From positions 62,001-126,000 of the forward strand of contig NZ_BDAC01000013.1 of NCBI RefSeq assembly GCF_002091635.1: a stretch of 64,000 nt of DNA. Reading direction: 5' to 3'. Position numbers and translations under genes: made by a program. Of the stretch, positions 7,883 to 13,553 are shown piece after piece; position 1 is the stretch's first letter, and the number at the start of each line of letters is the position of its first letter. The stretch is from Pseudomonas indica NBRC 103045 (GTDB lineage Bacteria; Pseudomonadota; Gammaproteobacteria; Pseudomonadales; Pseudomonadaceae). Below the pieces are notes generated by a model that was not told the origin of the DNA, did not search any database, and saw nothing but the letters and a program-made list of their open reading frames with translations.

Positions 7883-8151
7883 GCTGGCACCTCGCTGGCC
7901 TGGCGGCGTTGCTCCGGCTCCTCGTCGCCGCGCAGCGGCATCAGGAAGCGCTCTGCGATGATGGCCGGCTCGCCGCCTTGGCCGCGTACGCCCCAGACCG
8001 GACGGGTGACGCGGTAGCGGGTACCGGCGTAGGTGAACTCCTCACCGGGTTCGGCGCGGTCGATCAGGGTGACAACGGAACCGGCCGGCAGGATGTTGCC
8101 GAACGGGCGAAGGGTGAGCGCCTGATCGCCTGGTTGAAAGGACCGGTTCAT
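7879..8151 (-). CDS. Hypothetical phage protein, 90 aa
   Basis: Small beta-rich protein: [35 protein letters not shown] and [20 protein letters not shown] suggest a compact SH3-like barrel. The inner ATG 8151-8149 overlaps the previous stop (ATGA) and is preferred over the short upstream extension. Its last codon overlaps the PrtN-like start. No functional assignment. Confidence 0.6.
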   Translation of the reverse strand: MNRSFQPGDQALTLRPFGNILPAGSVVTLIDRAEPGEEFTYAGTRYRVTRPVWGVRGQGGEPAIIAERFLMPLRGDEEPEQRRQASEVPA

Positions 8152-8471
8152 GCCGCGGCCCTCTGTTGCAGCCAACATTCCTTGGCGCGGTCGGCGCCGG
8201 TGTAGGGCGGCTGGTCGTAGTTCAGCTCGATTGCGCGTTGATAGTTGGCATCGATTACCAGTTGGGTCAGGTTGTGGTACTCACAGCCTTCAATCAGGCC
8301 GATCCTTAACGCCAGGAGAAGGGCGGAGTAGGCTTGATCAGCCGCTGTGTTGCGGGCTATATCAGAGACTGCCTCACGTGTCCTTTTGCAAAGCGGTCGA
8401 ATGAGCAGCAGTAGGGTTTGGCGGCCCTGCTTGATGCTGATGGTGGTTTTCTTACGGGGCTTGTTATCCAT
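8148..8471 (-). CDS. Hypothetical phage protein, 107 aa
   Basis: Basic N-terminus (DNKPRKKTTISIKQGRQTLL) followed by a helical body and a small Tyr/Pro-rich C-terminal part (NYDQPPYTGADRAKECWL). Less GC-rich than its neighbours. Its start overlaps the end of the 59-residue gene by 8 bases, and its stop overlaps the next ATG. No family recognised; the basic head could contact nucleic acid. Confidence 0.6.
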   Translation of the reverse strand: MDNKPRKKTTISIKQGRQTLLLLIRPLCKRTREAVSDIARNTAADQAYSALLLALRIGLIEGCEYHNLTQLVIDANYQRAIELNYDQPPYTGADRAKECWLQQRAAA

Positions 8472-8643
8472 TTGCCTTCCCTCCTCGGGGGTGGTTCCAG
8501 GCGATTTCCACGTGTTTTTTCACCAGCTCCCGCCATTCGGCCGGCACGTTCTCAAGGGCGGCCCTGCGCTCCTCCAGGGTGCGCAGGGCGAGCACCTGGC
8601 GGGCGTACTCGCGGGGGCGGGTGCCGCTGGCGTCAGGCGACAT
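8464..8643 (-). CDS. Small phage protein, 59 aa
   Basis: Short gene read from ATG 8643-8641 to TAA 8466-8464. The product starts SPDASGTRPREYARQVLALR and continues with two short helices (TLEERRAALENVPAEWRELV) and a polar tail, a pattern typical of small DNA- or protein-binding phage proteins. It overlaps the upstream gene end by 11 bases and the downstream start by 8, as expected for a coupled early operon. Function unknown. Confidence 0.6.
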   Translation of the reverse strand: MSPDASGTRPREYARQVLALRTLEERRAALENVPAEWRELVKKHVEIAWNHPRGGKANG

Positions 8644-8929
8644 CGCGGCGGTCCGGTGTGGGTGGCGGCATCGGCAGGTCGATGCCGAGTTGTTCGGCGA
8701 GCCAGCGCACGCCGGCCTCGGTGACCTTGCAGGACCGGCTGTATTGCATGCCGCACTGCGGGTGGAACCACTGGCCTTCCCTGATGCGGAGGTAGGCGCG
8801 GTCCCGTACCGGGTGGGCGGGCAGGTTATTGCTGTCCAGCAGGCCCTTGGCCTGCATGCGCTCGATCAGCTTGGGGCGGGTCAGCCCCAGGCGTTTTGCG
8901 GCTTTTTGGAGGTCCAGGTGCATGGGCAC
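8633..8929 (-). CDS. KilAC-like phage antirepressor/DNA-binding protein, 98 aa
   Basis: Resembles the C-terminal KilAC domain of phage antirepressors: an N-terminal helix-turn-helix-like part (LQKAAKRLGLTRPKLIERMQ), the AKGLL...RDRAYLRIREGQW core, and the final KVTEAGVRWLAEQLG helix. KilAC domains occur in antirepressors and other phage regulators, so a role in lytic/lysogenic control is likely but not certain. It lacks an N-terminal BRO or Rha domain, so it is a stand-alone KilAC. Start ATG 8929 is 2 bases after the previous gene's stop. Confidence 0.6.
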   Translation of the reverse strand: MPMHLDLQKAAKRLGLTRPKLIERMQAKGLLDSNNLPAHPVRDRAYLRIREGQWFHPQCGMQYSRSCKVTEAGVRWLAEQLGIDLPMPPPTPDRRDVA

Positions 8930-8930
8930 C

Positions 8931-9236
8931 TCACGCGGCGTTGCGGCGAGCCGGCGCCGTGACGGCGCGGTCTACGCGACCGTTGGCGATGTCGCCGATG
9001 AACTCGGCGAGCGTGAGATGTCGGGCACGGTCGGTGCTGGACAGGCGAATGCTGTGGCGTTCGGCGCCCATCTCGACGGTGGCCAGGGTCAGTTCTGGGC
9101 CGCGGTCGGTAGTGAGGCGGATCGAAACCTGATGCTGCCCATTGGCCGAGCGTGCGATGTGGTTGAACGTGCCGGACAGGTTGACCTGGGCAGCAAGGCG
9201 CTGGATGGCGTTTTCCGAGAGGGTGAAAAGGCTCAT
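8931..9236 (-). CDS. Hypothetical phage protein, 101 aa
   Basis: Protein with an amphipathic N-terminus (SLFTLSENAIQRLAAQVN), a beta-rich middle (HQVSIRLTTDRGPELTLATV) and a helical end. Its ATG (9236-9234) shares one base with the stop of the first operon gene (TGATG in coding sense), so translation is coupled. No family recognised. Confidence 0.6.
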   Translation of the reverse strand: MSLFTLSENAIQRLAAQVNLSGTFNHIARSANGQHQVSIRLTTDRGPELTLATVEMGAERHSIRLSSTDRARHLTLAEFIGDIANGRVDRAVTAPARRNAA

Positions 9237-9409
9237 CAGGCAGCCCTCCCGCCGTCATTCGGGTCGAAGGGAGCCGGCTGGGGCTTGCTGCTGATCAGGC
9301 GGGGTTTGCGGGGGATGTAGCGGACACCGGCCATTTCAGCGGCGCGGCGAAGCTTGAAGATGCGGTCAATGTCGCACGCCGGATGGGCGTGCAAAGTGGC
9401 GGTGTGCAT
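9236..9409 (-). CDS. First gene of leftward early operon, 57 aa
   Basis: Short gene from ATG 9409-9407 to TGA 9238-9236. The product is basic (FKLRRAAEMAGVRYIPRKPR) with a polar Pro-rich end. It is the first reading frame after the leftward promoter and operators (9445-9484), so it is probably among the first proteins made on induction. The short basic helix could bind nucleic acid, perhaps as an N-type antiterminator, but no arginine-rich motif of a known family is recognised. Confidence 0.55.
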   Translation of the reverse strand: MHTATLHAHPACDIDRIFKLRRAAEMAGVRYIPRKPRLISSKPQPAPFDPNDGGRAA

Positions 9410-9444
9410 GTGTTACCTCGACTCAGTGGTGGTGAGACGAGGCA

Positions 9445-9484
9445 AATATCACGCAACGTGTTTATGTTGTCAACACATATTGTG
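9445..9484 (-). promoter_or_regulatory. Leftward early promoter with two operators
   Basis: On the minus strand TTGACA (9473-9468) and GATATT (9450-9445) are separated by exactly 17 bases, a near-consensus sigma70 promoter facing the leftward operon. Two dyads overlap it: CACGCAACGTG (9450-9460) between the two boxes and CACATATTGTG (9474-9484) just upstream of the -35. The same CACG-N3-CGTG pattern occurs on the other side of the repressor gene, so these are probably OL sites bound by the repressor and Cro. Confidence 0.8.
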
Positions 9485-9485
9485 A

Positions 9486-10187
9486 TTAATCGTCGAGTGT
9501 GAAGTACACGAACCGTGATGACTTAAGGATGCCGCCGACCAGATGGATTTTCTCGACGTCGGGTTCAGGGATGTGGATCGACCCATGTTCGGCATTGACG
9601 CTATCCAGCCGGTACATACCGTCGCGAAGGTAGATGAACTCCTTGATCATCGACCGGCCGTCTCGGGTCTTGACCATGACTTCGTCGCCGCTGAAGAAGG
9701 GCTTGTTCGGCTCGACCAGCACGAACTCTCCGTTCTTGATTCGGGGATGCATGCTGTCGCCGACCACGCGCAAGCCATAGGCGTTAGGGTCGTCGCTATG
9801 GATTTGGAGGAAACCATCGCCATGGCCGGGTGGGAAATCCATGGCTTCGAAGTAGCCGTTGTCGCCGAGTTGGGCTTTGCCCACGACTGGGACAGTCCCT
9901 TCTTTCACTGCTCCGGTTGCATCCGGGGTAAGACCATAACGGCCGGTGGGTTCAGCGATGCCGGGCGTTCCTGAACCGGGTACGGCATAGGACCCGAGCA
10001 GTTCGGCGACGCTCAACTCCAGCGCGCGGGCGATCTTCTGTAGATCGTCCAGGTTGGGTTGCCGGAGGTTCTTTTCATAGTTCCCGATGCGGGATTGGGA
10101 TGCCCAGCCGCACGCCTGAGCCAGCTTGGCCTGGCTCATGCGCTTTTCATTGCGGAAGCGGGCGATGCGGTCGCCGAGTGTGTTCAT
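9486..10187 (-). CDS. CI-type repressor (XRE helix-turn-helix + S24/LexA-like peptidase)
   Basis: 233-residue lysogeny repressor. Residues 5-62 form an XRE-family helix-turn-helix (MSQAKLAQACGWASQSRIGN). Residues 98-230 are an S24 peptidase domain with catalytic Ser145 (GDSMHP) and Lys182 (SMIKEF), as in LexA, lambda CI and P. aeruginosa PrtR. In such proteins RecA-stimulated self-cleavage inactivates the repressor after DNA damage. The expected cleavage position reads Gln-Leu-Gly (106-108) rather than the usual Ala-Gly or Cys-Gly. The gene is divergent from the Cro-like gene and lies between the two operator clusters. Confidence 0.93.
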   Translation of the reverse strand: MNTLGDRIARFRNEKRMSQAKLAQACGWASQSRIGNYEKNLRQPNLDDLQKIARALELSVAELLGSYAVPGSGTPGIAEPTGRYGLTPDATGAVKEGTVPVVGKAQLGDNGYFEAMDFPPGHGDGFLQIHSDDPNAYGLRVVGDSMHPRIKNGEFVLVEPNKPFFSGDEVMVKTRDGRSMIKEFIYLRDGMYRLDSVNAEHGSIHIPEPDVEKIHLVGGILKSSRFVYFTLDD

Positions 10188-10201
10188 GTGTGATTTTTTA
10201 T

Positions 10202-10264
10202 CACGAACTGAAATCTCTCTCTTTCACTTATCGTGTTGAAATAATCACGAATCGTGGTTAGGAT
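10202..10264 (+). promoter_or_regulatory. Rightward early promoter and right operators
   Basis: TTGAAA (10236-10241) and TAGGAT (10259-10264) with a 17-base spacer form a sigma70 promoter reading into the Cro-like gene. A perfect-type operator CACGAATCGTG (10246-10256) lies inside the spacer, a second CACTTATCGTG at 10225-10235 abuts the -35, and a weak third copy starts at 10202 next to the repressor start. The copies are 21-23 bases apart, about two helical turns, the layout expected for co-operative binding as in lambda OR. Confidence 0.75.
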
Positions 10265-10293
10265 GCGCTCGTAACTCTTGGAGTGACCCTATC

Positions 10294-10521
10294 GTGAATC
10301 GAATTAAAGAGATCCGTGGCCAAGCCGGCATCCGCCAGAGAGAGCTGTTCGCCGCGTTGGGTTGGACTCAGACCCGGCTCAGCAATTACGAAGCGGGGCG
10401 CCGTGTGCCTGGCCTCGCCGAGTGCCGGGAAATTGTCAGAGCGCTCAACCGCTTAGGGGCGACCTGTTCGCTGGATGACGTATTTCCGCCCGACCTCCCG
10501 ATGGAGGCTGCGGCCGCATAA
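10294..10521 (+). CDS. Cro-like regulator (XRE helix-turn-helix), GTG start
   Basis: 75-residue protein consisting mainly of one XRE helix-turn-helix (LFAALGWTQTRLSNYEAGRR, residues 19-38). Start is GTG at 10294 preceded by GGAG; no better ATG exists. Divergent from the repressor and directly downstream of the rightward promoter, the position of Cro/antirepressors that shut off repressor synthesis in the lytic cycle. The recognition helix (TQTRLSNYEAG) resembles that of the repressor (SQSRIGNYEKN), consistent with binding the same operators. Confidence 0.85.
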   Translation: MNRIKEIRGQAGIRQRELFAALGWTQTRLSNYEAGRRVPGLAECREIVRALNRLGATCSLDDVFPPDLPMEAAAA

Positions 10522-10550
10522 AAAACCGGGCGGCCTCACCAGCCGCCCGG
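10519..10550 (-). terminator. Rho-independent terminator for leftward transcription
   Basis: A 9-bp GC stem (CCGGGCGGC at 10526-10534 with GCCGCCCGG at 10542-10550, 7-base loop). Read on the minus strand it is followed by TTTTTTAT, a classical terminator. On the plus strand the A-run precedes the hairpin, so it would not terminate well. It lies just beyond the stop of the minus-strand frame at 10579-10863, which supports that frame being a transcribed gene. Confidence 0.75.
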
Positions 10551-10578
10551 TCCTCCCGGCGCCTCCCCACCACGGGGG

Positions 10579-10863
10579 CTAACCGGGGGATGCGTTGGCC
10601 GCACGCGAGCACACCAGTACACCACGCTCGGCCATCGCACCCACCGAGGCACGGATGCCTCGGGTTGCCAGCCTCTCCACCACGAGCTGCTGGCTGTGAC
10701 GGCGGGGTGGCAGCGGAGCTGCTGCCTCGCCATCGGGTGGCGGTTCGGGTCTTCTTTGCGGGATTCCCCGGCCGCCTGTGACCACCTTGCGAGTGACCAC
10801 GGGTGCGACTGTAGCAATTTGCTCACCCCGTGGCACTGGCAACCTGTTGGGGAGTAATGCCAT
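10579..10863 (-). CDS. Probable small gene opposite the early rightward operon, 94 aa
   Basis: Minus-strand frame with a Pro/Arg-rich N-terminal half (RGIPQRRPEPPPDGEAAAP) and a more ordered C-terminal half (SQQLVVERLATRGIRASVGA, then MAERGVLVCSRAANAS). Support: no good alternative gene in the region, and a perfect terminator 29 bases after its TAG. Against: no clear Shine-Dalgarno before ATG 10863-10861, and GC-rich DNA is open by chance. Its ATG overlaps head-to-head with the ATG of the CII-like gene in the palindrome CCATGG. Function unknown. Confidence 0.45.
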   Translation of the reverse strand: MALLPNRLPVPRGEQIATVAPVVTRKVVTGGRGIPQRRPEPPPDGEAAAPLPPRRHSQQLVVERLATRGIRASVGAMAERGVLVCSRAANASPG

Positions 10864-11374
10864 GGGACGCACTGTTTTCGGTTGCGTTGAGCGGGCGCGG
10901 CGGGAAATCCTCCCGCTCGAACTCGCGCTGTATCACGCGGTGAGGGAGTACCCGGGCGGCGCCGCCGCCGTCGCCGCGACGGTGGGGCGCAACGCCACCA
11001 CGCTGCAACACAAGCTCAGCCCTACCCATCCCACCCATACGCTGAATGTCGCGGAGCTGGAGGAGATCCTGCCGCTGACCCGCGACCCGCGGGTGATGGA
11101 TTCGCTGTGCATGGCGTTCGGGGATGCGATCTGGCTGGACGTGCGCGACCTGCAGCCGGGAAGTTCTCCTGCGTCGCTGGTGTCCGGCATCGGCGAGATG
11201 CTGCGTCGGGAGTCTGACCTCGCCGGCCAGGTAGCGGCGAGCCTGGAGGATAACCGCATCGACCTGGATGAGCTGGCCGAGCTGGAGTTGCTGACAGTGC
11301 GGATGGCTCAGGCGGTGTTCGGCCTGTTGTTCCGCGCCCGGCAGCAGCATGCGGAGGGCCAGGACAATGGCTGA
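10862..11374 (+). CDS. CII-type phage regulatory protein
   Basis: 170-residue protein of the phage regulatory CII family (CP76-like, PF06892): ALYHAVREYPGGAAAVAATV, RNATTLQHKLSP and LNVAELEEILPLT form the expected N-terminal helix-turn-helix region, with a helical C-terminal half. Such proteins steer the lysis/lysogeny choice. The frame is open further upstream, but ATG 10862 has GGAG 7 bases before it and begins at the conserved region, so it is preferred. It follows the Cro-like gene as CII follows Cro in lambda. Confidence 0.75.
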   Translation: MGRTVFGCVERARREILPLELALYHAVREYPGGAAAVAATVGRNATTLQHKLSPTHPTHTLNVAELEEILPLTRDPRVMDSLCMAFGDAIWLDVRDLQPGSSPASLVSGIGEMLRRESDLAGQVAASLEDNRIDLDELAELELLTVRMAQAVFGLLFRARQQHAEGQDNG

Positions 11375-11573
11375 CCGTGCCGATATTGCCAGCGAGCTGG
11401 AACAGGAACGCCTGTCCGCCATCTTCGCCGCCCGCCAGCCCTCGGCCGGCGGTGTTTCCGCTTTGAGCTGCGATAGCTGTGGCGGTGACATTCCGGAGGC
11501 CCGCCGTGTGGCGGCGCCGGGGTGTCGCTTTTGCGTGGAGTGCCAGGATTGGATCGAGCGGGGGGCGTGGTGA
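11367..11573 (+). CDS. TraR/DksA-type zinc-finger protein, 68 aa
   Basis: Small protein with one C4 zinc finger: Cys-x2-Cys (CDSCGGDIPEARR) and Cys-x2-Cys (CRFCVECQDW) near the C-terminus, after an N-terminal helix (DIASELEQERLSAIFAARQ). Phage TraR-like proteins bind RNA polymerase in the secondary channel and mimic DksA/ppGpp, changing host and phage transcription. Start ATG 11367 overlaps the CII-like gene end by 8 bases; the stop overlaps the next start (TGATG). Confidence 0.85.
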   Translation: MADRADIASELEQERLSAIFAARQPSAGGVSALSCDSCGGDIPEARRVAAPGCRFCVECQDWIERGAW

Positions 11574-12559
11574 TGCGGAAGACTCGTGAACAATGGGCCG
11601 GGGTTTCGGCCAAGCACATCGCCGAATATGCGCAGATGCACCAGGTGATGCTGCTGGTCGAGGATGCTCAGGCGGATATAGAGGAGCTGTGTAGGCAGTT
11701 GGAGCAGGCTAAGCAGAAGCCTATCTGCATGCCGCTTCGCGCCAATGTCCTGCAAGGCGACTCGTTCGCCACTCAGCTTGCGGAGTCATACAACGACGCC
11801 TTGGACGAAGTGGCGCGCCTGAACGCCGCGCCTATTGCGAAGGCGTCCGGTGAGCAACTCATTCCATGCGACGTGATGCTGCCACCAGCAACGACGATCA
11901 GGTGCGGATGCTCGCTGAATACTCTGCTTGCGGCCATGAAGCTGCGCGATGGCTTCCCGGAAGCGCAGCGGGTATTCGACAGCCCTGCGCAGACCGAGCA
12001 GCACATTCTAAGTGCCGGCCAGCGACTCTATGACGAGCTGCGCCAGTGGCTAGCAACTGAGCACGACCCCGATAGTCAGGAGGCATTGCAAGCGTGGCGC
12101 GAAGCCATCGCGCAGACGGCCCCGCAGCACCCTGACGATGCAGCCGTGGACCGCTTCGCCGCAGCGATGAAGATCAAGCTGGCAGCGGCTCGTGCCAAGG
12201 GCCGCAGCGGCTGGGATAAGCCGCTCAGGTGCCGAGTTGAGACATTGGCCGGCATGTTGGTCAGGCACCTGCGCAAGGGCAACGAAGGCACGTTCGAGGA
12301 TGTGGCTAATTTCTGCATGATGCTGCATCAGCGTGGTGTGGACCCACAGGTATTGGCCGGTGCTGCCCGCCCGGCGGAGACCGAGCAGCAGGCATGCAAG
12401 TGGGTGCGTGATGCAGATACCGGCGCCTACGAAACTGCCTGTGGCGTAACTTGGCACCTGGCCGATGGCGGGGAGCCCGAAGAGCACGGCCAGTATTACT
12501 GCCACCACTGCGGCAAGCGGATCGACGCCGAGGGTGCAGAGGGGGATGGTTCTGTATGA
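11573..12559 (+). CDS. Hypothetical phage protein with C-terminal zinc-ribbon-like motif
   Basis: 328-residue early protein that looks modular. The N-terminal coiled coil (LLVEDAQADIEELCRQLEQA) leads into a middle of low conservation, a helical block around residues 205-270 (LAGMLVRHLRKGNEGTFEDV), and a C-terminal Cys cluster (ACKWVRD, ACGVTWHL, YYCHHCGKRI). Phage proteins of this kind are often mosaics of unrelated pieces. No enzymatic motif seen. ATG 11573 overlaps the previous stop; the ATGA at its end couples it to the next gene. Confidence 0.65.
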   Translation: MRKTREQWAGVSAKHIAEYAQMHQVMLLVEDAQADIEELCRQLEQAKQKPICMPLRANVLQGDSFATQLAESYNDALDEVARLNAAPIAKASGEQLIPCDVMLPPATTIRCGCSLNTLLAAMKLRDGFPEAQRVFDSPAQTEQHILSAGQRLYDELRQWLATEHDPDSQEALQAWREAIAQTAPQHPDDAAVDRFAAAMKIKLAAARAKGRSGWDKPLRCRVETLAGMLVRHLRKGNEGTFEDVANFCMMLHQRGVDPQVLAGAARPAETEQQACKWVRDADTGAYETACGVTWHLADGGEPEEHGQYYCHHCGKRIDAEGAEGDGSV

Positions 12560-12894
12560 GCATTCCCGAAAACATGCTGGAAATCATCAATGGCCGGATG
12601 CACGAAGGCGCTTGCCCTACCTCCGGCAGCTTGGGTGAGTGCTGCATCATTAGCGAGGCCGCCGATGGCCTTTTCGAGTCCGTCCTGTACATCTGGGACA
12701 GCGCCTTCAACGACTCGGCCGCTGTGGCCGGTTGGTTCAAGGGGGCTGGAGCCAGTGACGTCTCGGTTAAGCATACGCTGTACAGCGACTGGAACGACGA
12801 CCGGGATGGCAAGACCATCGATGGTATGCGGGAGTGGAGTGTGGTCTTCACGCTGGCCGAACAGACCGAGATTGGGCGGGAGGGCGCGGTATGA
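12556..12894 (+). CDS. Hypothetical phage protein, 112 aa
   Basis: Acidic protein starting SIPENMLEIINGRMHEG, with a central hydrophobic-aromatic part (GLFESVLYIWDSAFND) and a C-terminal EWSVVFTLAEQTEIGREG. ATG 12556 overlaps the previous stop by ATGA, and its own stop overlaps the next ATG. No family recognised; position suggests an early helper function. Confidence 0.6.
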   Translation: MSIPENMLEIINGRMHEGACPTSGSLGECCIISEAADGLFESVLYIWDSAFNDSAAVAGWFKGAGASDVSVKHTLYSDWNDDRDGKTIDGMREWSVVFTLAEQTEIGREGAV

Positions 12895-13553
12895 AGGAGC
12901 GCCCCATTCTGTTCACTGGCCCGATGGTGCGGGCCATTCTCGAAGGGCGGAAGACTGTCACGCGGCGGGCGATCAAGCCGCCGCCAGATTTCCTTGGCTC
13001 GATGGCCGACCCGACAACCCCGTTCAAAACCCTGGGCGCGGGCCTCCACGGGCAGATTGTTTGCCCATACGGTCAGCTAGGCGACCGGCTATGGGTTCGT
13101 GAGAGTTGGGCAGCTGACGCCCAGGTTGATGCGGTTGCGCCGCGAGACCTGAGCCAAGGCGAGCCAATCCTATACCTAGCGGATGGAGGTGCCCGCCAGA
13201 CTGGATGCTCCATGATCACGCCGGGTAAAGCGCGCCCATCCATTCACATGCCCCGCTGGGTTAGCCGCATCCTGCTGGAGATCGTTTCGGTGCGTGTCGA
13301 GCGCCTGCAGGATGGCGACGGCGAGACGGCCTTCGAAAGTCGTTATATCGCCGAGGGTATCAATCGCATCCATCACGGCGATGGTGAGTACTACTACCAC
13401 GCCTTTGAGAGCGAGCCTGGCCCCGGTAATTGGATCGATCCCTTCGACGCCTGGCGCGAGCTTTGGGTGTCGGTCAACGGAGTCGATTCCTGGGCGACCA
13501 ACCCCTGGGTCTGGGTTGTAGAGTTCAAGCGCCTGGAGGTTGCTCATGGCTGA
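12891..13553 (+). CDS. ASCH/PUA-like phage protein, 220 aa
   Basis: Resembles a phage family with an ASCH-like (PUA-related) RNA-binding fold: KERPILFTGPMVRAILEGRK followed by TVTRRAIKP, the GDRLWVRESW motif (residues 65-74) and HMPRWVSRILLEIVSVRVER. ASCH domains are thought to bind RNA or modified nucleotides; the exact role in phages is unknown. Start ATG 12891 overlaps the previous stop (ATGA). Ends 8 bases inside the primase-helicase gene. Confidence 0.7.
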   Translation: MKERPILFTGPMVRAILEGRKTVTRRAIKPPPDFLGSMADPTTPFKTLGAGLHGQIVCPYGQLGDRLWVRESWAADAQVDAVAPRDLSQGEPILYLADGGARQTGCSMITPGKARPSIHMPRWVSRILLEIVSVRVERLQDGDGETAFESRYIAEGINRIHHGDGEYYYHAFESEPGPGNWIDPFDAWRELWVSVNGVDSWATNPWVWVVEFKRLEVAHG

